A stretch of DNA of 64,000 bases from Poecilobothrus nobilitatus (GCA_947095535.1 OX352772.1:149001383-149065382); one strand, 5' to 3'; counted from the stretch's first letter, positions 42,420 to 54,729 are shown. Program-made: numbers and translations. Notes: generated from the letters alone by a model not told the origin.

Positions 42420-42665
42420 TTAACGGACCTTCGCAGACCGTTTTCGGACCTTCACAGACCATTTTCGGACCTTCACAGACTGTTTTCGGACCTGCAAAGA
42501 CCGAAACTAGTCTTGAATACGGGCCTTTGCGCCAAGGGGTCACCTAAGCACTGTAATAAGTATCTGAAAAAAAAAATTTTTTTTCAGATCGTTTTCGGAC
42601 CTTCAAAGACCGAGCCTAGTCGTGAATACAGACCTCTGACACCTTTGCACCTTCATAAATATCTG
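42420..42665. repeat. Short-period GC-richer repeat, TTTTCGGACCTTCACAGACC
   Basis: Four copies with a 24-bp period at 42420-42510, and a further diverged block with CGTTTTCGGACCTTC and GACCGAGCCTAGTCGTGAATAC near 42590-42640. It stands out from the AT-rich surroundings. It lies between two leftward genes. Confidence 0.7.
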
Positions 42666-42752
42666 AAAAAAAAAAAAAAATTTTTCCTTTTCTTTCAAAA
42701 TAAATCAAAAAAAAAAAAAAAAACAAATTAAATTTTTAATCTTAAAGTTTAT

Positions 42753-43178
42753 TTATTTCAAAAATTTTTCTTGTGAATCGATATCAATCGATGGAATTAA
42801 TTGAAATAATGCCATATTTCGTCTGTCTTTATCCCGTCCCAAAAATTTGAAATAAAACTGCGCTCTATTCAATTCCTCTAATTCTGGTTCGTTTGTTACT
42901 TTTTTTGAAAAGCTGTCCAGCATGAAAAATATAATTTTTTCATTGGTTAGTGGATCTTCTACCTCGCAAAGCACCACCGTTTGACCTCTTTTCGTCTCTA
43001 AAAAGCGCCAGGAAATCACCTCGTATATTTTATTCTGTTGTAAAATATCAATATTTTGATATTTTTCACTTGAACCCACTCCCAATTCCATTAAATTTTT
43101 TAAAAAGGCAGCCTATTTCATATTAAAAAAATAGAAAATAGAAAATTAAAAATAAAAAAAAAACAAATATCTTACCAT
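42753..43178 (-). CDS. Small accessory protein with a 63-bp intron (possible OB-fold)
   Basis: The frame 42753-43091 is open; better modelled as two exons. Exon 1 is just the ATG at 43178-43176, followed by a GTAAG donor; the intron runs 43175-43113 and ends in AAATAG; exon 2 starts at 43112 in the same frame, giving 120 aa. A TATATACA box lies 34 nt upstream of this ATG. Pattern KIYEVISWRFLETKRGQTVVL-x-EVED suggests an OB-like single-strand DNA binding fold, but this is only a guess. Confidence 0.5.
43113..43175 (-). other. Predicted intron, GTAAG...TAG, 63 bp
   Basis: Donor ATG|GTAAGA, acceptor AAATAG|GCTGCC, length typical of insect introns. Splicing keeps the downstream frame open. Confidence 0.5.
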
Positions 43179-43198
43179 ATTGTTTGTTTTATTTTGTG

Positions 43199-44032
43199 AT
43201 GTTATGTATATACTTAATAAAGTAAATAATTTCTAATGATATTAAATGAAATAAATATTAATAATATTATATTATTAATTAAATATAAATATTAATTAAA
43301 TATTCTAATGAAAATTGTTGTTTTTATATATGAAAAACTCTATATATCACATCCCTACTATATAGTATACAATCACAAGTTTTTTTTTTTTGTTTTTGAA
43401 AACATAAAATTATCTTTAAAAAAAAAAAACCAAATAACTAACTCATTATGCAATTAAGCAATTTTTTGTTTTGTTTTTGTTTCTCTAATTGATATTAAAT
43501 CTGTAAAAGATTTTTTTTTTTTTTTAAAGTTGATATTCTAATACGATACAACATTTTTTGCCAATTTTGATACAACATTTTTTTATAGATTTATTTTATT
43601 TTATGATTAGAATAGTAATGCGAGCACCCCTTTCTAAACAAGTTAATATGCTAATACGATGCAACATTGTTGCAGTATTTGAAAAATATAATATAAATTA
43701 AATAGTTGTCAAGGATGTGACAGTTGATGTAGTGTCTCAACAACTTTTTATAGATTTATTTATTTTTATGATTAGAATAGTAAGGTTGCCTTTCTAAACA
43801 AAAAAAAAAAAAAAACATAAAAAAAACAGTTAATATGCTAATACGATGCAACATTGTTGCAGAATTAATAAGTTACAGTAAGTAAATTCATAGTGAGCTT
43901 TTTAAATGTATTTACCCGGTGGTGGTTTTTAAAAATATATATATGATCTTATGTTAAAATCCATTTTTAGTTAGCAATAATTTTTGTTACGAAATAATAA
44001 CGTTTTACATAAATAAAAACAAACAAAAAAAA
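43199..44032. repeat. Region upstream of Pol-2 PolB with duplicated block
   Basis: AT-rich. Two copies of a block of about 200 bp (near 43535-43680 and 43740-43865) share TTTTTATAGATTTATTT, ATGATTAGAATAGTAA, CCTTTCTAAACAA and GCTAATACGATGCAACATTG. No canonical TATA box at the usual distance from the PolB start. Confidence 0.6.
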
Positions 44033-47000
44033 ATGAATTCAGCAAATAAAAAAATGAAATTAGAATGTAATGAGTGTAAAAAAATTTTTACAAGATCGGA
44101 TAATCTAAAAAGACTTAAATGTAGAACACAATTAAAACATAAATGTGATTTATGTCAAAAAACATTTAGTAGAAAAAGAATTTTATTAGATCATATAAAA
44201 AACCACAGAGAAAGTTCTTAAAATACAAAATTTTGTGAGAAGTGCAAAACAACCATCTCAAATAATTTGTGAAACTACCACATTCGGACAAATAAAGATA
44301 AGAAAAATGCAGCAGAAGTCATTAAAACTAATGTTAGGTGTATTAATGAATGTTTTCAAAATAGACTAGAAACATTTATTAAAGATAATGATGATGAAGG
44401 CATATTAAACCCATCACAATTTTTAGAAAAGGCTCAAACCGATATAATTGAATTGTTGAGACAATCACTAAAAAAGCACAATGCCATTAAGGTAAATCTT
44501 GAACTTTTCGGCGAATATATAAAACCAACAGAAAAAGAGTTTGAAAATATATCAATCAAATCTTTTCAAACTCGAATGTTTAGCATTACACAGACAGACA
44601 ATCTTAATGATTTTTTTGAAAATGCTAAAGAAGTTATTCAACAACAAGCAGAAGACTTCCAAGAAAAGGATAGTGGCTGGGCGTTGATTAGAATTTTACA
44701 CGTGGAAATAAATATTAATAAATATGAACCAATCCGCGTTTCTAGTTATATTAAGTTACCAAAAAACATAGAAGATAAAAAAGCCTGCATTAATATCAAC
44801 AATAATGATAACTTCTGTTTTAAGTGGAGTTTGGTATAAGCCTTACAAACTTGTGCTGAACATGCAAAAGGAACATCTTCATACAAAATTAGTGACATTT
44901 CTCAACCCATAGTCAAGCTTGAGTTTGGCGATGTTTTACAACTTAATTTTGGTAATATGCAATTTCCAGCTAAATTGTCTGAATTAAATTTATTCCAAGA
45001 ACTTAATAATGACATAAGCATAAATTTGTTTGAACTGGAAGTCATTAATAAGAAATATGAGGTTGTAGGGCCATTTTATTTGACAAAATGTGAAAAAAAG
45101 TTTCATGTCAATTTATTGCTTTTGGAAAGGGATGAAAAATTTCATTTTGTTCACATAAAACATTTATCAAGATTGATAAGTCGATCTGTAACAAAGAATA
45201 CTCATCAAATTTATATTTGTAATATGTGCTTGCAACATTTTCATACATTACAACAACGTGACTTACACATACTCGAATGCAATAAAGTAGTTACAAAGCT
45301 TCGATCTGTTGAAAAAAGTACACTAGAGTTTAAGAATTATCAACAACAATTGAAAACACCTTTTGTTATTTATGCTGATGCTGAGAGTATTTTACAGCCT
45401 ATTGCAACATGCAATCCTGATCCCATGATGTCTTCAACAACAAATATTCATCAACATGTTCCAGTAGCTTTCTCGTACTACATTAAGTGTTCTTTTGATG
45501 ATAGTCTAAGCTGCTTCAAAGAATTTGTTGGAGCTAACTGTGCTAAGGAATTTATCCAATCATTGACGGAAACATGCAGTGAATTATATTCAACCTTCTT
45601 TATGAGTTCAAAGTCGATGAATCCACTAATACTGGATGAGCAGCTGCAACAAATGGTTCAAGAAACCTGTCACATATGTGGTAAGCATTTAGATTTTAAT
45701 AATAGAATTAGAGACCATTGTCACTTTACTGGTAATTATAGAGGTCCTGCTCATTCTTATTGCAACTTATTTTATAGGCGATCAAATTTTTTCCCAATAT
45801 TCTTTCACAATTTTTCCGGCTATGATTGTCATCTTTTATTTAAAAAGCTAAACGAAGTGAATGGACATATTGGTGTCATTCCTTTGAATAAAGAACGTTA
45901 TATTTCATTATCTAAAAAAATTACCATAGATAATAATCATTCATTTTATTTACGTTTTCTTGATAGCTTCAGATTTATGGCTTCTAGCCTTGATACATTG
46001 TGTAAAAATATAAATGAAAACGATTTGTTTTATATAAAAAAAAATTCAATAATAATGAAAAATTTAAACTTATGACTCGAAAGGGGGTTTTTCCCTATGA
46101 GTATTTAAATTCCATTAAACGACTTGACGAAACATATTTACCGTCACAAGACAATTTTACCAATCAAATGACAAACACACCATGTTCCGATGAAGACTAC
46201 ATTCATGCAGTTAATGTATGGAATACGTTTAAATGTCAAAATTTATGGGACTATCTTAAACTTTACCTTAAAACAGATGTACTTATTTTGACTGATGTTT
46301 TTGAAAACTTCCGAAAAATATGCTCCAAAATCTATTCTTTAGATCCTGCAAATTTTTACACTACACCAGGTTTGTCATGGGCGGCTATGTTAAAATACAC
46401 TGATATCAAGTTAGAGTTGTTAACTGATGTTGATATGTATAAATTTTTTAAAAAAGGGATTCGTGGTGGAATTAGTCAGTGCTCACTTAAACATTCAGTA
46501 GCAAATAATAAATTTATGGGGGAATCTTATAAAAAAAACGAACCTTCTAAATACATAGTATATGAAGATGCTAACAATTTATATGGGTGGGCAATGATAC
46601 AATATTTACTAGATAAAGATTTTCAGCGGGTTGATACTCCTGAAAATATTGATGTGCTTTCAGTTGCCGATGATTCGCAAACTGGTTACGTTTTAGAAGT
46701 GGATTTAGATTACCCTTAACATTTACATGATTTGCACAATGATTTTCCTTTTTGTGCTGAAAACAAAGTTCCACCGAAAGGTTAAATTCCTAAACTGTTA
46801 GTTGACTTAACAAACAAACGAAAATATATTATCCATTATCGAAATTTAAAACAATCGGCATGATTCTTAAAAAACGGCATGATTCTCAAAAAAATTTATA
46901 GAGTACTAAAATTCACACAAAGCAATTGGTTAAAAAAATATATTGATTTAAATAATGCACACAGGTCAATGGCTAAAAATGTTTTTGAAAAAGATTATTT

Positions 47001-47799
47001 TAAATTAATGAATAATGCTGTTTTCGGTAAAACAATGGAAAATGTAGATAAAAGAAAAAATATCAAAATAACTAGGTCTTGGGAAAGTCAAGGAGGACAT
47101 TTAGGTGCTCGAGCGCTAATAGCAAAACCAAATTATCATAGCCACTCTAGATTTACTGAAAACTTGATAGCCATTCAGCTTAATCATACAAATATATATT
47201 ATGACAAACCTATATATTTGGGATTTACGGTACTCGAACAATCTAAAATTCTTATGTATGATTTTCATTATGGTTATATTAAACCTAAATATGGTAGTAA
47301 GGCTTTATTAAATTATACAGACACTGACAGTTTTATTTATACTATACAGACAGATGATTTTTACGCTGACATATTTAATGAAATATCAAAACGTTTTGAT
47401 ACATCAGATTATCCATCCGACAATTTATTTAATTTTCCTCTAATGAATAAAAAAGTTCTGGGTCTTTTTAAAGATGAATTTAATGGAAAAATTGTTTCTG
47501 AATTTATTGGATTAAAATCTAAAGTGTATTTCCTTCAAACATATGAAAATAAAACTATTAAAAAAGCTAAAGGAATAAAGAAATATGTTGTCAATTCTTT
47601 AACATTAGATAATTATAAAAATTGTTTGTTAAAAAATGAAACTTGTTTAAAACAAGTGAAAATATTTAGATCACATTTACTTAGAATTTATACACAAAAT
47701 TTAAATAAAGTAGCTTTAAGTTCATTAGATAATAAAAGATATGTAACTGAAGATAATATAAAAACATATGCTTGGGGGCATTATGCCATTGAGCAATAG
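44033..47799 (+). pseudogene. Pol-2 family B DNA polymerase (zinc-finger, endonuclease-VII type), decayed
   Basis: Follows one frame from 44033 to about 46070, shifts by one base, then another to 47799. Two C2H2-like fingers lie at the N-terminus (CNECKKIF, CDLCQKTF). YADAES is the first exonuclease motif. An endonuclease VII-like Cys/His module (CHICGKHLDF, DHCHFTGNYRG) and an NFSGYDCHL exonuclease motif follow. Polymerase motifs: EDANNLYGW (A), KLMNNAVFGKT (B) and YTDTDSF (C). In-frame stops: 44219, 44270, 44837, 46717, 46783, 46861. Different class and opposite orientation to Pol-1 PolB. Confidence 0.85.
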
Positions 47800-47819
47800 T
47801 TGTAAAAAAACAAAATAAA

Positions 47820-49424
47820 AAAATCAAATTTTTGTTAGCTTAATATTAATAATAAAACTCACAATTTAAAGATGTTTAAAAAAAAAAAATATTATACACA
47901 CATTAAAAGTGTCTTTCAATTTTTTAAAAACTTTTTTTTTTAATTTTTCAGATAAATATTAAACCAAAAGCTTTAACTTTAATAATTACTTAAACAAGAC
48001 TTTATAAACTTTTCATATCTCCACTTTAACCAGCTTAACTTTTAAAATTTGAAAACATCAAAAACTTTTAACTTTTCAGTTAAATATTAATTCATCTAAA
48101 TCTAAACTTTAATAATATTAACTTCGAAAACTTTTCTAATCTGTTTGAAAATTTTCAACATAGCTTAAGCTTAATATTATTAATTTAAAAAACTTTTCTT
48201 TAATTTTTCAAGTAAATTGTAAACCAAGCTTAAACTTTCGTAATAATAGTTTTGTATTTAAACCCTACTTTAAAAACTTTTCATATTATCTTTTTAATAC
48301 TCAGCACTACAGTTTAACTTCTTAAACTTATTATTGTTTTAAATATAAAAAGTTTTCTATTTAAATTTTTAGGTAATTAAGCTTAAACTTAATGATAATA
48401 ATAACTTTGAATATAAACCAAACTTTAAAACCAAACTTTTTATAACTAATTTCGAATTTTCAACACAATAGCTTAAGTTTTTTATGGTTAAATTTTTAAA
48501 ACTTTTTTTCAATTTTTCAGGTTAATATTAAATCAAGTTTAAACTTTGATTATAATAACTTTGTATTTAAACCAAACTAAAAGCTTGAAAAACTTTTCAT
48601 AGCTTCCCACATATAAAAATATTTCAGCAATTTTAAATCAAGTTTTAAGTTTCATAACCAAGCGTTTTAGAAGAAGAAGAAGAATTTTAACATTGATATT
48701 AGTTTTGTATATTAACTTTGTATTTAAGTCAAAACTTTAAAATCTTTTCATATCTAATTAAGAATATTCAACACAATAGCTTAAGCTTATTTTTTATTTT
48801 ATAAAACTTTTTTTAATTTTTCACGTAAATATTGAATCAAGCTTAAACTTTAATAAACTTTTGATATCTAATTAAGAATATTCCGTTCAATAGCTTAAGC
48901 TTATTTTATTTTTTATTTTAATTTACAAAACTTTTTTTTCATTTTTCACAGAAATATTAAATCAAGCTTAAACTTTAATAATATTAAAAATAAACCAAAC
49001 TTAAAAAACTTTTCATATCTAATTAGGAATATTCAGCTCAATAGCTTAAATTTATTTTTTATTTTAATTTATAAAACTTTTTTTTCAATTTTCACGGAAA
49101 TATTAAATCAAGTTTAAACTTTGATAATATTAACTTTGTATTTAAACCAAACCAAACTTTAAAAACTTTTCATATTTAATTAAGAACAGTAAGCACTATA
49201 TCTTTAGCTTACTACTGTTTTAATTTGAAATTTAAACATAACTGATATTCTAACCGCGAAGCTTAATTTAAAATACTCAAAAGCATAAAACTTTTTACTT
49301 ATCACAATTTTATTGCATACATTTAGGAGAACTGTTGAATAAAAGCTCCTCCTGGCGCTGAAACGGCATAATAAAAGCTTTAAAAAAGCTCCTCCTGGCG
49401 CTGAAACGGCATATACATACTACT
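47820..49424. repeat. Pol-2 right subterminal repeats and terminal inverted repeat
   Basis: At least eight diverged tandem modules of 100-180 bp (AATAGCTTAAGCTTATT, AAACTTTTCATATCTAATTAAG, ATTAAATCAAGCTTAAAC). It is longer than the left end. The last 180 bp pair precisely with the left TIR and end with two AGCTCCTCCTGGCGCTGAAA copies and ACTACT. Confidence 0.8.
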
Positions 49425-49430
49425 TTTATG
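49425..49430. repeat. Pol-2 target-site duplication, right copy
   Basis: TTTATG, matching 33656-33661. Confidence 0.85.
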
Positions 49431-50080
49431 TATTATTTTCCTGTTCGCGTTACTGTTATAATATTTTTTTTTTCCAAATATGAATATTTGTTTGCCATTT
49501 TCCTGGCGTTACTGGTGAAAGATCATCTATGATAAATGCGTAAAATATACTTTATTTAAATTATCTTTTGAGCAATTTATTTAGGTTTTCAAATAACTAA
49601 ATCACAATATATACCGACTGATCTTACTTAACGTATTAATTGTGTTAGTTATGAGATATTATGATAACATTTTTTTCGTATCAACTTACCTGTATCTTTT
49701 TGACATGTAAGTTATGTATTTATGTATATAAAGTTAAATGCGTATAAAGATATTTAACTACATATTAATACCTTTATTTTTATTCTGGACACAGACATAT
49801 TCTGTATAAGTAAAGTAAACAAAAAAAATTACAACAAAATAAAAAATGAAATAAAACAAAATTTAAAAAACAAAAACGTATTAAAACTAATAAAACTCGT
49901 AAAATAATAAATTTGTTTCTTCAAAAATATTATTAAAAAAAGATTTATAAAACATATAAAACAGTGGCAGTTTTCCTATGCATATGAAGCAAACACAAAT
50001 TTTATAATAATATATGAGTTAATTTTTCTTGGTTCAGCTTGCAGAATAATATAGCAGAAAAAAAATTCCGAAAATTTATT
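49431..50080. other. Unassigned AT-rich flank
   Basis: No coding or repeat signal recognised. Confidence 0.4.
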
Positions 50081-50099
50081 TAGTAATCCCACTTCAATA

Positions 50100-51520
50100 G
50101 TATCTATTCTAGCTCGTGCATGTTTTGTTGAACTTTTAATATTTATGAATAATAATTCTTATTTCTTCGAACGGTAATAATGTGACGAATTTCAATGTTA
50201 ACTATTCTAGTCCTAATATTGTTTTAAGAACTGTTCTATAAAATAAAAACTAGCTTAATGTAATACATATAAATATCAGAAGTCTGTTTTCTTCACTTGA
50301 TGCTCTAAGAAATGTTATTTGTAAGATTAGTATTTATGTGAAATATGGTTTGTCTCTTCGTATATTACGGAAATCCAGCAATATTGATGATATTGAATTC
50401 ATGTTAGCTGAGCTCAAAACTCAAAATGGTAAAGTCTTTATTGGTAGTATGTATGTACTTTTCGACAAGTTCTGAATACTTTGTCACCTTCAATATGAAG
50501 AGGTTATTATAGGTGGAGATTTTAATTTTAACATTCTATCAACAGCTGTGCCTACCCTTAGTTTTACCAGAATTATAAATACCATATCACTCTCTTTAAT
50601 ACATAGTGATATGCCTACAAGATATTATAGTGACAGTACCTCTTTGCTAGATATTTTACTGGTTGTAACGGAAAAAACATCTAATGTTATCTGTAGTGGT
50701 CCGACGTCTTTTCCTGGTAAGTTGGATCATGACATTATTTATTTAAGATATAATTTGGATTATGAACTTCCCACACAATATTTCACCTACCGCAATTACA
50801 ATGTAGCTGTGGATGATCTGAGAGCCTATGCGGCTGAACTTCCGTGATATAATCTTCATCAACAGATGTTGTACTACTTTTAACAAAATTAGTCATCTCT
50901 ATTCTACATCTATCTCCAGAAATACGTTCAAACACATTTTACAACTACATTTTTCCAATTTAATGACCTTAGACAATTAATTCTTACTTAAGCAAAAAAA
51001 AAATTTTTTTTTTTTTTTTTAATTATGATATAATTTTAAACATAGCACATTTATTGTATTGCATTATAATACAAGTAATGTTTTTCATTTAGATCATTTT
51101 TTTTTTTTTTTTTGTACATTTTATAAATAGTAATTTAATGCTTTCAAGTACTGTTAATAAAAAAAAAATGTTCATTTTTTTTTTTTAATTTTACTTCTAC
51201 GTAATAATAAGATATTTATTTACGTTTAATTTGCTACATAAGTTATTACATAAAATGTTAAATTGATTGTCATTATATATATGTACATATCTGTATTGAT
51301 ATCATATTTCAATTTTTTTTGTTAAAATAAAGTTGTTAATGTAGTTTAAATAAAAAATTAATAATAACAATAAATTAACTTTTTTTAGGTTTTAAGTTAT
51401 TATAAATGTAGTTTTAAGTCATTGTTTTGTTTAATTTTAATTATAAGCATTAATTTAAGAATTTTTTTTGTAACGACCTTGCTTAGGTTTTGTAAAATAA
51501 AATAAAAAAATAATATTCTC
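50100..51520 (+). mobile_element. CR1-like LINE fragment (endonuclease plus 3' UTR)
   Basis: Endonuclease pieces (IIGGDFNFNI near 50511, STSLLDILLV, DHDIIYL) lead directly into a 3' end that matches the one at 62950-63190 (TGTTGTACTACTTTTAACAA), so the RT was deleted. It ends TTGCTTAGGTTTTGTAAAAT and a short A-rich tail. The frame 50548-50847 is the only sizeable open part. Confidence 0.6.
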
Positions 51521-52250
51521 TCTCAACCCGATAAAAATGTACAAATTTATACCTTGAACACGTTTCTTCTTCATTTATATGATCGTTTTGTTCCCATGAA
51601 TATTGCTAAAATAAAGTCGGGTTTTATACCTTATTATTCATCGGAAATTAAGAGGTTAATTTTAGAGTGCGGTACCGCAAATGAAATCTGAAAACAAAAC
51701 CGCTCGCTTTTACCACGCTTCGTAACAAAGTATATCTATTGATTAGAAGAATTTTATCTGTGAAAAACTGAACCCTAAATTACCATCCAAAAAGTTTGAG
51801 TCTAACGATACAACTCTTGGATTAAGTAACTCACCAAATCGTGCTATGGACCATGATTTTGATGGTACTGATCTTAATAGGAATTTTATGGCTCAATCAT
51901 CTCAAGTAGATCTAAGTCAATCTCTAAATTTTAATTTTACCTATCAATTCGAAAATGCGTTTTTATTTTCTAATGTTTCCTGTGAGGAGGATTTCTCTGC
52001 TATTGCACATGTTAAATAAATGAATGTCATTGGCCCGGATGAAATACCGCTAAAGTTCTTAAAGTTGTTTTTGTTTTAATCCCCTACATCACCCATATTT
52101 TCAACACTGCACTTTGTAATAAGTTTTGATCTACTATTTGAATTTGTTTTATTTATTTCCTAACACTTTCTGATCAGAAAGATATGACCATACTTAGATG
52201 CTCACCAAATTTATGATGCAGAAAGTTCCTTCAATTATTTAAACTGCGAG
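51521..52250 (+). pseudogene. CR1-like LINE linker and RT start, degraded
   Basis: Broken frames carry FVPMNIAKIKSGFIPYYSSEIK (near 51590) and GPDEIPLKFLK (52032), which begin the RT. The rest of the RT is not recognisable. Confidence 0.5.
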
Positions 52251-52890
52251 AAAGGATATCGCATTACACCTGGCAATTCTGCCAAATTGTCCGGCATACC
52301 AAAATATATATGATAAAACAAATATTATAATTTAGCGATTGCTCGCAATATATGCGAAAAAAAAACTAAAATATAATGATAGTTCTGAAATTATCTTTTA
52401 TAAGAATTATAATTCCCTGCATATAATATGCTAGTATATATAATTCTTATAATTCAAATGGCAGAACTAGTTCTGAGTTATGATTATCTAATTTATTTAA
52501 AAAAAGTAAAATCTTATATAATATATGGATTTTACCAAATCCAATACAAATTTTATTAAAGACAAAAAATTATAATAATTTATTACTTTGTTACAAAGAA
52601 TTTTATTTGGCGCAAAAGAAAGCAATATCTTGACCTAGAATTCATTTACAATAAAATTACCATATGTACAAATTATCAAGTAAAATATTATTATCGAAAA
52701 TACATTATTTTCATACAATCGGATTACTTAATTAAAATATAGTACAAAAATTGTAACCCGATCATCTTTATTTATTTTCATTCAAATATTCTTACTAATC
52801 AAGTGAATGCAGTTGCTATTGTAAAATACAAACAGATGTTAGCAATTGAAAATTATGACAACACAAAATGTTAGGTCAGCATTATTATTA
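52251..52890. other. AT-rich sequence without genes
   Basis: Includes a small inverted repeat (ATAAGAATTATAATTC near 52400 and its complement near 52440), perhaps a short non-autonomous element. Nothing else seen. Confidence 0.4.
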
Positions 52891-54700
52891 TTATACCCGT
52901 ATGAACTATGTTCAAGGGTATAATAAATTTACCATTACGTTTGTGACACCTTAAAGGAGTCGAGCTAGATATAGTGTCAAAAGTATGGATCGGCTCAGAA
53001 TCGAATTCTGAGTCGATTAAGCCATGTACGTCCGTCCTTCCGTCCGCACGATAACTCAAAAAATAAAGAAGCTAGGAGGCTTAAATTTTTTTTACGCCAC
53101 TTTTGCAAAACTGTTAGTTTTGCTATTTAAATCCAACATTTTCGGTCGGCGGGTTCGAGTAGCTGTCATACAACTTCTTTCTTTATATAGAAATAACTCA
53201 GTATCTATTCAAGCTAGGCTTCTAAAGTTTTGCAAATGATGATCAAGTTTTATGGCAACAATTTCTGCAAAATTTGGTTGTGCTGGTGCAACAGGTTCGG
53301 ATAGTTGCCATACAACTTCTCTTTTTAAATGAAAATAACTCAGTGTCCGTTCGCACGATACCTCAAAAAATAAAGGAGCTAGGAGCCTGAAATTTTTTTT
53401 CCGTCACTTTTACAAAATTGTTAGTTTTGCTATTTTAATCCAACATTTTCTGTCGACGGGTTCGAGTAGCTGCCATATAACTTCTTTCTTTATATAGAAG
53501 TAACTCAGTATCTATTCAAGCTAAGTTTCTGAAATTTTGCAAATGATGATCAAGTTTTATGGCAACAACTTCTGTAAAATTTGGTTGTGATGGTATGACA
53601 GGTTCGGGTAACTGCCATACAACTTCTCTTTTTAAATGAAAATGTGTGCGTCCGCACGATAACTCAAAAAATAAAGGAGCTAGGAGCCTGAAATTTTTGT
53701 TACATCACTTTTGCAAAATTGTTAGTTTTGCTATTTAAATTCAGCCTTTTTGGGTGCCGGGCTCGAGTAGCTGCCATACAACTTCTTTCTTTAAATGGAA
53801 ATAACTCACTGTCTATTTAAGATAGGTATCTGAAATTTTGCAAATTATGATCATGTTTTATCGCAACAATTTCTGTAAAATTGGGTTGTAATGGTATGAC
53901 AGATTCGGATAGCTGCCATACAACTTCGCTTTTTAAATGAAAATAACTCAGTGTCCGTTCGCACGATAACTCAAAAAATAAAGGAGCTAGGAGTCTGAAA
54001 TTTTTGTTACATCACTTTCGCAAAATTGTTAGTTTTGCTATTTAAATCCAACATTTTCTGTCGACGGGTTCGAGTAGCTGCCATACAACTTCTTTCTTTA
54101 TATAGAAGTAACTCAGTATCTATTCAAGCTAGGTTTCTGAAATTTTGCAAATGATGATCAAGTTTTATGGCAACAACTTCGGTAAATTTTGGTTGCGGTA
54201 GTGCGGCGGATTCGGGTAGCTGCCATACAACTTCTCCGTTTAAATGAGAATAATTCAGTGTTTATTGAAGCTAGGAATCTGAAATTTAGTAAAGAAGTGT
54301 CGAGTTACAAGCCAACAATTTTTGTAAAATTTAGTTCGTCTAAAGCAGCCGGTTCAGGCTTCTTGCACCTCTTGGGACTTAATGAAGCTAGGAGTCTGAA
54401 ATCTTAGAAATGATGATCCTGTTTTATGATAACAACTTCTGTAAAATTAGGTTCTGCTGGTGCAACAACTTCGGGTAGCTGCCATAAAACTTCTCTCTTT
54501 AAATGAAAATAACTCAGTGTCTATTGAAGCTAGCTATCTGAAATTTAGTCAAAAAGTGTCGAGTTACATGCCAAAAACTTTTGTAAAATTTGAATGGTCT
54601 AAAGCAGCCGGTTCAGGCTTCTTGTATTTCTTGGAACTTAATGAAGCTAGGCGCAATAGATTCGGGTAGCTGTCATACAACTCCACAATTAACATAAATA
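52891..54700. repeat. Dispersed repeat with 305-bp minisatellite
   Basis: Starts with a TATACCC...GGGTATAAT hairpin (52894-52923), then GAGTCGATTAAGCCATGTACG and GTCCGTCCTTCCGTCCGCACG, the layout of repeats common in fly genomes. About 305-bp units follow at 53046, 53353, 53654 and 53962 (CGCACGATAACTCAAAAAAT start), each built of two related halves of about 150 bp (GGTTCGAGTAGCTGCCATA). Single half-units continue to 54700. Confidence 0.75.
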
Positions 54701-54729
54701 TATCTCTGTAGTTAATGTCGGTACTAAAA

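Larger units (their letters stand above)
33662..49424. mobile_element. Pol-2: Polinton/Maverick element, 15.8 kb
   Basis: Bounded by inverted repeats (left AGTATGTATATGCC, right ending GGCATATACATACTACT) and a TTTATG duplication. It carries the whole gene set: integrase pair, ATPase, 110-aa protein, acidic protein, penton, core-like protein, major capsid, unknown, protease, three accessory genes and PolB. Integrase, acidic protein, penton, protease, two accessory genes and PolB are broken. Confidence 0.9.
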
